Source: DATBQN01 sp963755825
GTDB lineage: Bacteria; Acidobacteriota; Thermoanaerobaculia; Multivoradales; UBA5704
DNA: 64,000 bases
Direction: 5' to 3'
NCBI GenBank assembly: GCA_963755825.1
Contig: CAVWLA010000001.1
Location: forward strand, 1,364,001 to 1,428,000
In this document: one piece after another, positions 44,321 to 52,995 of the stretch
Numbering within the stretch: position 1 is the stretch's first letter
How the letters are laid out: each line of letters begins with the position of its first letter
The notes under the pieces: generated by a model
Database searches by the model: none
What the model was told of the DNA's origin: nothing
The model's input: the letters and a program-made list of their open reading frames with translations, nothing else
Program-made: the position numbers and the translations under genes

Positions 44321-47300
44321 ACCGCCCGGCGGCCTCGGCGGCGAGGGCCCGGCGCTCTGCGCGCCCGCGGAGCCAGGCGTAGATCGAGGGGACGGCGTAG
44401 AGGGTGATCACCGTCGAGAGAAAGAGCCCGCCGATGACGGCGAGCGCCAGCGGCTTCTGCAGCTCGGCCCCGGCGCCCAGGCCGAGGGCGAGCGGCAGCA
44501 GGCCGAAGAGGGTGCAGAGGGTGGTCATGAGGATCGGCCGCAGGCGGACGCGGGCGGCGGTCGCGATCGCCTCGGCCGACGGCGCGCCGGCCGCGATCAG
44601 CCGGTGCGCGTAGTCGAGGAGGACGATTCCATTCTTGACCACCAGGCCGACCAGGAGGATGAGGCCCATCGCCGAGGAGACGTCGAGCTCGGTGCCGGTC
44701 ACCCAGAGGAGGGCGAAGGCGCCGGTGAGCGAGAGCGGTGCCGCGGCGAGGATGAGGAGGGCCGGGGTGAAGGCGCGGAACTGGATGACGAGGAGGATGA
44801 AGACCAGCGAGGCGGAGATGGCGAAGACCGAGAGCAGCTCGGCGAAGGCGTGGCGCTGCGACTCGTACTGGCCGCCCACCTCGACGCTGTAGCCTACCGG
44901 CAGCTGGACCTTCGCCAACCGGCGCTGGATCTCGGCGACGGCGGTCCCCAGGTCGCGCCCTTCGAGCCGGGCGGTCAGGAGTGCCATCTGGCGGAGGTTC
45001 TCGCGCGTCAGCACGCTCTGCCCGTCGCGCGAGACGGGCGTCGCCAGGCTGGCGAGCGGCACCAGCCGGCCGTCGGCGGTCCGCACCGGAGTCGAGGCGA
45101 GGCGCGCCGGGTCGAAGCGGTCGGCGTCGGGATAGCGCACGCGGACTGGGATGCTGCGGTCCAAGAGGCGGAGGCTCGTCGGCGTCTGCCCCAGCCAGGC
45201 GGCGGAGAGCTGCGAGGACACCTGGTCGACCGAGAGGCCGAGGCGGCCAGCCGTCACCGGATCGACCTTCCACACCACCTCCGGGCTGCCGCGCTCGACT
45301 CCGACGACGTCGACCACGCCGTGCACGGCGGCGAGCATCGGCTCGACCTCGCCGGCGAGGCGCTCGAGGGTGTCCGAGTCGTCGCCGAAGATCTTCACCT
45401 CGATCGGCGTCGGCGTCCCCTCGAGGTCGCCCAGCATGTCCTGCAGGATCTGGGCGAACTCGATCTCCATGCCGGGCGCCGCGGCGTTCAACCGCGGCCG
45501 CAGGCCGTCGATGACCGCCTCGGCGGAGCGGGCGCGATCGCTCCGCGGCTTCAGCCGCACCAGGATGTCGCCCTTGTTCTGCTGCGTCGCGAAGATGCCG
45601 AGCTCCGAGCCGGTGCGGCGCGAGAAGGCGGCCACCTCGGGGGTCGCGGCGACGATCGCCTCGAGCTTCCTCACCTCGCGGTCGGTCGCCTCGAGGGCGG
45701 TGCCGGGAGGCGTCCGGTAGTCGATGACGAAGCCGCCCTCGTCCATCGGCGGCAGGAAGCCGCTGGGGAGACCGAGGTAGAGGAGGAAGCCGACGGCGCC
45801 GACGGCGACGGCGGCGAGCGCCATGAGCGCCGGCCAGCGCATGGCGAGCCCCAGGGTCCGCGCGTAGAAGCCCTTCCGGCCCTCGTCGTGAGAGCCCTTC
45901 TGCACCACGCTCTCGCGCCGCCAGAAGGCGATGCGGGCGAGGAGCGGGATGAGCGTCAGGGCGAGGACGAGGGAGAGGAGCACGGCGATCGAGAGGGTGA
46001 GCGAGAGGGCACGGAAGAACTGTCCGACGACCCCGGAGAGGAGGCCCAGGGGCGCCAGCACGACGACGGTCGTCAGCGTCGAGGAGGTGACCGGCCCCAC
46101 CAGCTCGGCGGTCGCCTCGGCGACGTAGTGGGCGCCGATGCGCGCCGCCATGCGGCGGTGGATGTTCTCGACCACCACCACGGCGTCGTCGATGACGAGG
46201 CCGATGGCGACGGCGAGGCCGCCCATCGACATGATGTTGATGGTGCCGCCGAGGAAGCTCATGAAGAGGAAGGTCGAGAGCACGGTGAGCGGCAGGGTGA
46301 CGGCGGCGATGATCGTCATCCGCCAGTCGCGGAGGAAGAGCAGGAGGACGGCGACGGCGAGGAGTCCGCCCAAGAGAATGGCGTCGCGCACGTTGGCGAT
46401 CGAGGTCGCCACAAAGTCAGCCAGGTCGTAGACCTTGGAGAGGGTGAGGCCGGAGGGGAGCGCCGGCGCCAGCTGGCGGAGGGCGTCGTCGATCCCCGAC
46501 TGCACCTCGAGGATGCTGGCGTCCACCTGCTGCGAGACGTTGACGATGGCGGCGTCGCGGCCGTTGCCGGTGACCAGGCTGGTGCGGTCGGGGGCGCCGG
46601 GATAGACCGCGGCGACGTCGCCCACCCGGATCGCCGCCCCCTTGCGCACCGCGACCGGCGTCGCCGCGAGGTCGACGGCGTCGGCCCACAGGCCGGAGGC
46701 GAGCACCAGGTGCTGACGGCCGGCCTCGGTGAAACGGCCGACCGGCGCCAGCTCGTTGGCGTTCTTGAGGGCGTCGGCGACGTCGCCCACGGTGAGGCCG
46801 GCGGCGAGCAGGCGGGCGGGGTCGGTCACCACCTCGATCTCGCGGCTGTCGGTCGCCTGCACGTCGACTCGTCCGACCCCGGCGACACGGGCGAGGGCGG
46901 GGCGGACGATGTAGTAGGCGTCGTCGCGGAGGTCGGCGGTGGGGAGCGCGCCGGTCAGGTTGAGCGAGAGGACGGGGAAGGCGGCGGGGGTCAGCCGATC
47001 GACGGAGACGTCGACGTCGGCGGGGAGGCCGGATTTCGCCTCGTCCACCCGGTTCTGCATCTGCTGCAGCGCCTGCGCCATGTCGGTCGAGGGCTCGAAC
47101 TGCGCCGAGATCTCGGTCGAGCCGCGGAAGGTGCGCGAGCGCACCCGGCGGATGCCCGGCACCTCCATCGCCGCCTGCTCGAGCGGCCGGGTGACGACGA
47201 GCGTCATCGAGCGCGCCGGCAACGAGCCGCTCTTTGCCACCACCACGATGCGGGGGAACTCGAGCGGCGGGTAGATGCTCGCCGGCAGGCGCGTCATCAG

Positions 47301-47498
47301 GTAGGCGCCGGCGCCGGCCAAGAGCAGGGCGACGAGGATCACCGCCCGCCCGTGGTGCTCGGCGAGGTGCGCCGGATTGCGCCACGAGTGGTGGGCCGCG
47401 TGCGCGGCGGCGCCAGGAGCCCCCTGAGCTGCTCCCGGCGCTCCCCCTTGCGGCTGCTGGTGAGCGGCCTCGTTCCCCGGCTCGAGGATTGGGCTCAT
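44319..47498 (-). CDS. RND efflux pump, inner-membrane transporter
   Basis: 1059 residues. The N-terminus has a Pro/Gly/His-rich extension of about 45 residues before LAEHHGRAVILVALLLAGAGAYL, the first membrane helix. The family segments LPASIYPPLEFPRIVV, VTRPLEQAAMEVPGI, TMIIAAVTLPLTVLSTFLFM, GLAVAIGLVIDDAVVVVENIHR and late SAMGLILLVGLVVKNGIVLLDYA cover the 12-helix RND fold with the charged residues of the proton relay. The architecture fits the HAE1/CusA-like exporters that work as trimers. The substrate could be a drug, metal or lipid. The ATG overlaps the stop of the adaptor gene. Confidence 0.95.
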   Translation of the reverse strand: MSPILEPGNEAAHQQPQGGAPGAAQGAPGAAAHAAHHSWRNPAHLAEHHGRAVILVALLLAGAGAYLMTRLPASIYPPLEFPRIVVVAKSGSLPARSMTLVVTRPLEQAAMEVPGIRRVRSRTFRGSTEISAQFEPSTDMAQALQQMQNRVDEAKSGLPADVDVSVDRLTPAAFPVLSLNLTGALPTADLRDDAYYIVRPALARVAGVGRVDVQATDSREIEVVTDPARLLAAGLTVGDVADALKNANELAPVGRFTEAGRQHLVLASGLWADAVDLAATPVAVRKGAAIRVGDVAAVYPGAPDRTSLVTGNGRDAAIVNVSQQVDASILEVQSGIDDALRQLAPALPSGLTLSKVYDLADFVATSIANVRDAILLGGLLAVAVLLLFLRDWRMTIIAAVTLPLTVLSTFLFMSFLGGTINIMSMGGLAVAIGLVIDDAVVVVENIHRRMAARIGAHYVAEATAELVGPVTSSTLTTVVVLAPLGLLSGVVGQFFRALSLTLSIAVLLSLVLALTLIPLLARIAFWRRESVVQKGSHDEGRKGFYARTLGLAMRWPALMALAAVAVGAVGFLLYLGLPSGFLPPMDEGGFVIDYRTPPGTALEATDREVRKLEAIVAATPEVAAFSRRTGSELGIFATQQNKGDILVRLKPRSDRARSAEAVIDGLRPRLNAAAPGMEIEFAQILQDMLGDLEGTPTPIEVKIFGDDSDTLERLAGEVEPMLAAVHGVVDVVGVERGSPEVVWKVDPVTAGRLGLSVDQVSSQLSAAWLGQTPTSLRLLDRSIPVRVRYPDADRFDPARLASTPVRTADGRLVPLASLATPVSRDGQSVLTRENLRQMALLTARLEGRDLGTAVAEIQRRLAKVQLPVGYSVEVGGQYESQRHAFAELLSVFAISASLVFILLVIQFRAFTPALLILAAAPLSLTGAFALLWVTGTELDVSSAMGLILLVGLVVKNGIVLLDYAHRLIAAGAPSAEAIATAARVRLRPILMTTLCTLFGLLPLALGLGAGAELQKPLALAVIGGLFLSTVITLYAVPSIYAWLRGRAERRALAAEAAGR

Positions 47499-48646
47499 GG
47501 CCGCTCGACTGCCGGGGCGACCGCCGGGCCGACGGTCACCGTGGCGCCATCGGGGAGGCCGTTCTGCCCCTGGACGACGACGCGATCGCCGGGCGAGACG
47601 CCGGCGAGGATCTCCGTCCGGCCATCGGCGGCGATGCCGGCGGTCACCCTCACCCGGTGCGCCTTGGCCGCGGCGTCCACGGTGTAGACGGAGCTCTCCG
47701 GCCCCTCCTGCACCACCGCCGCCGTCGGCACGAGGACCGCCGCCGGGTGCTCGCCGCCGAGGATCTCGACCTCGACCGGGGTGCCGGCGGGGAGGAGGGT
47801 CGGCCGCGCGAAGGCGAGGCGCACCGTCGCCGCGCCGGTCGTCGCGTCGACCGCGGCGGGACGCGCGAGGACCTTCGCCGGCTCGGCGGCGAAGGGCGCC
47901 GGGCCGCGGATCGTGGCGGGGGCGCCGGCCGCGATCTGCGGCAGGGCGGTGAGCGGCACCGCCGCCTCCACCTGGAGTCGCGCCGGGTCGATGACGCGGA
48001 GGATGGGATCGCCGCTCGAGTCGACGAGGTCGCCGGGGTTGTGCAGGCGGCTCGCCACCACGCCGTCGAACGGCGCGCGCACCACCGCCCGCCCGGCGAG
48101 AGCTCCCGCCGCCTGGCGGGCGCTCCCCGCCGCGGCGACGGCGGCCTGCGAGTCCGACAGCTCGCGGCGGGCGTCCTCGACCTCCTTGCGCGCCGCGACG
48201 CCGCGCTCGAAGAGCCCCTGCACGCGGTCGGCGGCGGCGCGCGCGTTGGCGAGCCGCGCCTCGGCCATGGCGACGTCCGAGCGGCGGCCGGCGGCGTCGG
48301 CGGCGAGCGACGGGATGTCGAAGCGCACCAGGAGGTCGCCCTTCTTCACCGGGTCGCCCTCCGCCTTCGGCATCTCGGCGATGCGCGCCGCCTGCGGCGC
48401 CGTCACCTGGAGCTCCGCCCCGGGCGCCGGCTTGACGGTGCCGGTCACCCGCACCGCGGCGCGGATCGAGCCGCGTTCGGCCACCGCCGTCGTCACCGCC
48501 ACCTTGTCGGTCGCCGCGATCTCCTCGCTGGCGCCATGCGAGCAGGCGGACAGCGCGAGGGCGCCGCCGGCGAGCGCGCCGACGACGCAGCGACGCAGGC
48601 GGCGGTGGGTGGACCTCGCGGGCTCGGCGATCGCTTCGTCTGTCAT
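47495..48646 (-). CDS. RND efflux adaptor (membrane fusion protein), lipoprotein
   Basis: 383 residues from the ATG at 48646 with a GAGGAGA ribosome site. A lipoprotein signal with the lipidated Cys35 (LALSACSHG) is visible. Barrel-sandwich/lipoyl-like strands (AAVRVTGTVKPAPGAELQVTAPQAARIAEMPKAEGDPVKKGDLLVRFD) flank a coiled-coil hairpin (AAAGRRSDVAMAEARLANARAAADRVQGLFERGVAARKEVEDARRELSDSQ) and the AGRAVVRAPFDGVVASRL return; beta-barrel and membrane-proximal parts follow. It connects the RND pump with the outer-membrane TolC-like part that is fused to ArnD upstream. Its stop overlaps the RND ATG. Confidence 0.93.
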   Translation of the reverse strand: MTDEAIAEPARSTHRRLRRCVVGALAGGALALSACSHGASEEIAATDKVAVTTAVAERGSIRAAVRVTGTVKPAPGAELQVTAPQAARIAEMPKAEGDPVKKGDLLVRFDIPSLAADAAGRRSDVAMAEARLANARAAADRVQGLFERGVAARKEVEDARRELSDSQAAVAAAGSARQAAGALAGRAVVRAPFDGVVASRLHNPGDLVDSSGDPILRVIDPARLQVEAAVPLTALPQIAAGAPATIRGPAPFAAEPAKVLARPAAVDATTGAATVRLAFARPTLLPAGTPVEVEILGGEHPAAVLVPTAAVVQEGPESSVYTVDAAAKAHRVRVTAGIAADGRTEILAGVSPGDRVVVQGQNGLPDGATVTVGPAVAPAVERP

Positions 48647-50919
48647 CTCGGCTCTCCTCTCGCCTCGCCCCGCAGGGCCACTCCCATCGCCTTCTCGAGA
48701 TCGGCCAGCGCGTTCTGGTAGTCGAGCCCGGACTGGATCGCCTGCAGCCGCAGGTCGCGGGTGGCCTGGAACGCCTGGAGGAGTGCCGCGAGACCGGTCT
48801 GCCCCGAGCGGTAGGAGTCCTCGGCCAGCGCCTCGACCTGCTCGGCCCGCGGCAGGATCTCGTCGCGGAAGCGCAGGGCCTGCTCGCGCGCCGTCTCCGC
48901 CTGCACCGCCGCCGAGAAGATCTCGCCGCCGATCTCCTCCGCCCGCGCCGCGCGCTGCGCGGCGAGCTGGGCGAGCGTCCGCTCCTCCACCTCGACCGCC
49001 GCCTGGTGGCGGGTGAAGAGCGGCAGGTTGACGGTCACCCCGGCATGCCAGCCCCACTCGTAGTCGGGCTGCGAGCGGCGGGTGACGGTGCCGGCGAGCG
49101 CCGGATCGGGGTAGCGCTGGGCGCGCGCCAGGTCGAGCCGCGCCCGCTCCTCGACAATTTTGTGGTCGAGCGAGGCGAGCTCGGCGCTCGCCGCGAGCGC
49201 CTGGCGGGTCGCCTCCGCGGCGGGCGGCACGGCGCCCGGCGAGAGATCTCCCGCGAGGCTGCCCCTGAGCTCGCCCGCCGCCTCGCCGCCGGTCCCCACC
49301 GGCACCTCGGGCGGCCGCCCGAGGAGGGTGTTGAGATCGGCCCGGCCGGCGGCGAGCAGGCTCCGCACGCCGCGCGCCTCGTTGTCCGCCTGGGAGCTCG
49401 CCAGCTCCGCCTGCAGCACCTCGAGGCGCGGCGCGTCGCCGGCGTCGAAGCGCTGGCGGGCGACGGCGAGGGTGCGGCCGGCGATCTCCAGGAGGACGTC
49501 GCCCAAAGCGGCGCGGCGCTCGGCGGCGGCGAGGCCGAAGTAGGCGCGGCGCACCTGGTTGCGGAGGTCGGCGGCGGTCTTCGCGAGGTCGGCCTCGCCG
49601 CTCGCCGCCTGCGCCTGGGCGAGGACGATGCGGCGGCGGCGCTTGCCGGCGCTCTCGATCGGCTGCGACAGGGTCAGCAGATCGTGCGGCGTCTCGCGGT
49701 CCTCTTCAAAGGAGAGGTCGGGGTTCGGCCGCTCGCGCGCCACGGCGACGTTGGCGGTCGCGATGTCGCGCCCCAGCCGCGCCGCCGCGAGGCTGCGGTT
49801 GGCGGCGAGCGCCAGGGCGATCGCCTGGTCGAGCGAGAGCACCGCCGACGGCGGCACGCTCGCGACCGCCTGTGGGGCCGGAGCGGTGGAAGGTGCGGCG
49901 ATCGGAGATCGGGGGGTGCTCGCGGAGGGAATTGCGGCCGCAGGGGTTTGGGCCGCGGCGAGCGCACCGGCGGCGACGGAAACCGCGAGGACGAGCGCGC
50001 CGCCGAGCGCCAGGAGGACGCGGCCGGAGCGGCCGGGGACGGTGCCGAGGGCGACGTCGCGAACCGGCGCCGGGCCGCGCGCCGCGGTCTCGCGGGCGAG
50101 GTCGGCGAGCGGCAGGGTCTCGATCCCCAGCTCGCGATGGCGGGCGAGGAGGCGCTGGAAGAGCGAGCGGTAGGCGAGCCCCTCGGTCTCGGCATGGACG
50201 GTGAGCACCTCGTCCGCACCGGGGCGATAGCGCTCGACGAGCCGCTCGACGTAGGTCTCGGCGGTGATGCCGTCGCGCCCGAGGTCCTCGTCGAGGGTCG
50301 GCAGCGTCGTCGGCAGCTCGACGGTCGCCAGCGCCCGGCCGCGCACCCGCGGGCGGAAGGGCGCCGCGGCGCCGTTGTCGACGGTGCGCGAGATCGAGAG
50401 GTAGTCGAAGCCGCGGGCGTCGAGGGCCTCGAGGGCGTCGTCGGTGGCGAACCAGGCGGGCGCCGCGAAGCCGCGCGGCCGCTCGCCGAAGATCGCCGCG
50501 AAGGCGGCGATGCCGCGGTCGATCTGCGCTCCCACGGCGCTCGGCCGCAGGCGGTGGAGGCGGTCCTGCCAGGCGATGTGGTCCCAGGCGTGGAGCCCCA
50601 CCTCGTTCCCCGCCGCGCGGCAGCGGGCGATGGCGGCGGCGCAGCGGCGGCCGATGATCGGTGCCGGCAGGAGCGTGCCGTAGAGGGCCGTCCGCACGCC
50701 GTACATCTTGGCGGCGTTGGTGCGCAGCATCTTGCCCAGGAAGCCGGGCTTGGTGAAGACGCGGAGGATGGCGCGGCCCGAGTTGTCAGGCCCGAGGGTG
50801 AAGAAGAAGCTCGCGCGCACCCCCGCCGTCGCCAGATCGTCGAGCATCGCCGGGACACCCTCGCGGGTGCCCCGGTAGGTGTCGACGTCGATCTTCAGGA
50901 AGACGCGCGTCTTCGCCAT
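48643..50919 (-). CDS. ArnD-like deformylase fused to a TolC/CzcC-type outer-membrane efflux protein
   Basis: 758 residues. Residues 1 to about 285 match ArnD, the polysaccharide-deacetylase-fold enzyme that removes the formyl group from undecaprenyl-phosphate-4-formamido-arabinose: FLKIDVDTYRGTREGVP, FFTLGPDNSGRAI, HAWDHIAWQDRL and VLTVHAETEG. A hydrophobic segment (about 298-320, VLLALGGALVLAVSVAAGALAA), which looks like a signal peptide, and a Pro/Ala/Ser-rich linker follow. From about 355 to the end are two OEP (TolC) repeats. No ATG, GTG or TTG occurs at the junction to start the TolC part separately, so this is one long frame as read. Whether the halves are separated by cleavage of the internal signal is unknown. 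The usual sizes are about 300 and 420 residues. Confidence 0.88.
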   Translation of the reverse strand: MAKTRVFLKIDVDTYRGTREGVPAMLDDLATAGVRASFFFTLGPDNSGRAILRVFTKPGFLGKMLRTNAAKMYGVRTALYGTLLPAPIIGRRCAAAIARCRAAGNEVGLHAWDHIAWQDRLHRLRPSAVGAQIDRGIAAFAAIFGERPRGFAAPAWFATDDALEALDARGFDYLSISRTVDNGAAAPFRPRVRGRALATVELPTTLPTLDEDLGRDGITAETYVERLVERYRPGADEVLTVHAETEGLAYRSLFQRLLARHRELGIETLPLADLARETAARGPAPVRDVALGTVPGRSGRVLLALGGALVLAVSVAAGALAAAQTPAAAIPSASTPRSPIAAPSTAPAPQAVASVPPSAVLSLDQAIALALAANRSLAAARLGRDIATANVAVARERPNPDLSFEEDRETPHDLLTLSQPIESAGKRRRRIVLAQAQAASGEADLAKTAADLRNQVRRAYFGLAAAERRAALGDVLLEIAGRTLAVARQRFDAGDAPRLEVLQAELASSQADNEARGVRSLLAAGRADLNTLLGRPPEVPVGTGGEAAGELRGSLAGDLSPGAVPPAAEATRQALAASAELASLDHKIVEERARLDLARAQRYPDPALAGTVTRRSQPDYEWGWHAGVTVNLPLFTRHQAAVEVEERTLAQLAAQRAARAEEIGGEIFSAAVQAETAREQALRFRDEILPRAEQVEALAEDSYRSGQTGLAALLQAFQATRDLRLQAIQSGLDYQNALADLEKAMGVALRGEARGEPR

Positions 50920-50931
50920 CGCGGGCGCGGC

Positions 50932-51921
50932 TCAGCTCTTGGGCTTCGCGTGGCCGAGCTCGGCCTGCTCCTGGCGGAACCACTCGATGGTGCGGCGGAG
51001 ACCCTCTTCGAGCGAGGTCTTCGGCTCGACCTTGAGGATCTCGCGCATCCGCGTATTGTCCGGGTAGCGGCGCGGGATGTCCTCGTAGAAGTTGCCGTAG
51101 ATCGACTCCTGCTGCACGTAGCGGATCTTCGAACCGGTGTCGGGAAAGACGCGCAGCATCGCCTCGGCGAGCTCGAGGATCGAGGTCTCGCGGTCGACGC
51201 CGATGTTGAAGATGCCGCCGCGCGCCTCCGGCGTCAGACCGGCGCTCACCAGCGCGTCGACGGCGTCGTCGACGTAGGTGAAGGCGCGCGTCTGCTTGCC
51301 GTCGCCGATCACCGTGATGTCCTCGCCGCGCAGCAGCTGGCCCATGAAGATGGTGATGACGCGGCCGACGTCGATCTTGTCGAGGCGCGGGCCGTAGGCG
51401 TTGAAGAAGCGCACGATGACGAAGGGCATCCCCATCTTGCCGTAGGCGAAGCAGAAGTGCTCCCCCACCGCCTTCGAGGTCGAGTAGCACCAGCGGTCGA
51501 TCTCGGTCGAGCCGAGCACGCGGTCGCCGTCCTCGCGAAACGGGGTGTCCTTCGACTTGCCGTAGATCTCGGAGGTCGACGAGAAGACGACCGGCTTCTC
51601 GTAGCGATGGGTCAGCTTGAGGACGTTCTGCGTCCCGTTGACGTTGACGTTCAAGACGTGGAACGGGTCCTCCACGTAGTGCTCGACGCCGACCACCGCC
51701 GCCAGGTGATAGACCAGGTCGCTGCGCGCGATGAGGGTCTCCAGGAGGTCGAGGTCGAAGATCGAGCCCTTGATGTAGCGGAAGGCCGGATTGCCCAGAT
51801 TGTGGCGGACTTTGAGGTCCGGCGAGATATCGAGCGCGGTGACCTCGTGCCCGCGCGCCAGCATGCCGTCGCCCAGGTGCGAGCCGAGGAACCCTCCACC
51901 GCCGGTGATGAGAACTTTCAT
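50932..51921 (-). CDS. ArnA dehydrogenase/decarboxylase-like NAD-dependent epimerase
   Basis: 329 residues from the ATG at 51921; the frame extends upstream but that part is not family sequence. The start KVLITGGGGFLGSHLGDG is the NAD-binding GxxGxxG; catalytic Tyr and Lys are in WCYSTSKAVGEHF, and FSSTSEIYGKS is conserved. The C-terminal SIYGNFYEDIPRRYPD resembles ArnA's decarboxylase half, which oxidises UDP-glucuronate and decarboxylates it to UDP-4-keto-pentose for L-Ara4N. It lies 12 bases upstream of the ArnD fusion. A 192-base gap separates it from the formyltransferase. Confidence 0.85.
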   Translation of the reverse strand: MKVLITGGGGFLGSHLGDGMLARGHEVTALDISPDLKVRHNLGNPAFRYIKGSIFDLDLLETLIARSDLVYHLAAVVGVEHYVEDPFHVLNVNVNGTQNVLKLTHRYEKPVVFSSTSEIYGKSKDTPFREDGDRVLGSTEIDRWCYSTSKAVGEHFCFAYGKMGMPFVIVRFFNAYGPRLDKIDVGRVITIFMGQLLRGEDITVIGDGKQTRAFTYVDDAVDALVSAGLTPEARGGIFNIGVDRETSILELAEAMLRVFPDTGSKIRYVQQESIYGNFYEDIPRRYPDNTRMREILKVEPKTSLEEGLRRTIEWFRQEQAELGHAKPKS

Positions 51922-52113
51922 AGGATCGTCATCCCTTCCTTGTCTCTGCTTGGGAAAGAGGGCTCGGCGCTGGCGAGAGCCGCCGCTCTCTCTGGTCGGG
52001 GCGGCGCTTGCCTCCGCCCTGGTCTCGGAAACGTCGTCAGGAGCTGCGGCCTGGCGCGGCGGCGGGCGGAAGGCGAGCTCCCTCACTCCCTGCTTGCCGG
52101 GCCAGCGAAGACG

Positions 52114-52995
52114 CTAGTTTTTCACACTTGCGCCGGGAAGCTCGATCCCGACGCCGGCGTCGAGGCGAAACCAGCGGTCCGCCGCGGCGACGAGGAGGCG
52201 GCCGGGCTCGCGGCGGACGGTGCCCGGCGCGATGCCCGCCGGGAGCGTCTCGGTCGGCTCGCCGGCATGGATCTCGACCCGCCGGCCCTCGACCGCGGCG
52301 AAGGCTCCCGGCCAGGGGGGCGCCACGGCGCGCACCAGGCGGTCGATGCGGAGCGCCGGCCAGGCCCAATCGATCTCCCCGTCCTCGGGGCGGCGGCGGC
52401 CGACGACGCTCGCCCGCGAGGCGTCCTGCGGCAGGCGCGGCGCGCTCCCCGCGGCGACCAGCGGCAGCGCCTCGCGGAGCAGCTCGACGCCCGCCGCCTC
52501 CACCTTGCGGTAGAGCGAGAGCGCGGTCTCCCGCGGCGCGATGGCGATCGCCCGCTGGGCGACGATGTCGCCGGCGTCGGCGCGCGCCACCATGTGGTGG
52601 AGGGTGACGCCGGTCTCCGCCTCGCCGTTCACCAGCACCCAGTTGATCGGCGCCCGGCCGCGGTAGGCCGGCAGCAGCGACGGATGGAGGTTGAGCGCCG
52701 CCAGGCGCGCTGAGGCGAGGACGCGGGCGGGGAGCATGTCGCGATAGAAGACCGAGAGCACGAGATCCGCCCGCACCTCCTCCGCCAGCGCCGCGACGCC
52801 GTCGCGCCCGAGGTCCTCGGCATAGACCGTCGGCAGGCCGCGCGCCGCGGCGGCCTCGGCCGGGGTGCGGTACCAGCGGTTCTCGTGCGGGTCGTCGCGG
52901 TGGGTGACGACGGCGGCGATGTCGTCGCCGCGCTCGGCGAGAAGCTCGACGGCGCGGCAGCCCATCTGGCTGTAGCCGAGGAAGAGGACCCTCAC
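52114..52995 (-). CDS. UDP-Ara4N formyltransferase (ArnA N-terminal half)
   Basis: 293 residues. The N10-formyl-tetrahydrofolate transferase core has VVTHRDDPHENRWYRTPAEAA, then DLVLSVFYRDMLP, NLHPSLLPAYRGRAPINWVLVNGE (with the catalytic Asn and His) and GVTLHHMVARADAGDIV. In Escherichia coli this activity is the N-terminal half of the bifunctional ArnA; here it is a separate gene with a formyltransferase C-terminal domain. It transfers a formyl group to UDP-Ara4N before the sugar is passed to the lipid carrier. The ATG overlaps the stop of arnC. Confidence 0.9.
   Translation of the reverse strand: MRVLFLGYSQMGCRAVELLAERGDDIAAVVTHRDDPHENRWYRTPAEAAAARGLPTVYAEDLGRDGVAALAEEVRADLVLSVFYRDMLPARVLASARLAALNLHPSLLPAYRGRAPINWVLVNGEAETGVTLHHMVARADAGDIVAQRAIAIAPRETALSLYRKVEAAGVELLREALPLVAAGSAPRLPQDASRASVVGRRRPEDGEIDWAWPALRIDRLVRAVAPPWPGAFAAVEGRRVEIHAGEPTETLPAGIAPGTVRREPGRLLVAAADRWFRLDAGVGIELPGASVKN

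Noticed and set aside
51922..52086. Epimerase start at 52086
   Set aside because: The extension is Arg/Pro/Ser-rich, while the ATG at 51921 opens directly into the NAD-binding fold.
49006..52713. A 1235-residue plus-strand frame opposite ArnD-TolC and the epimerase
   Set aside because: It is a codon-bias shadow, rich in Arg, Glu, Asp, Ala and Gly, without family motifs.
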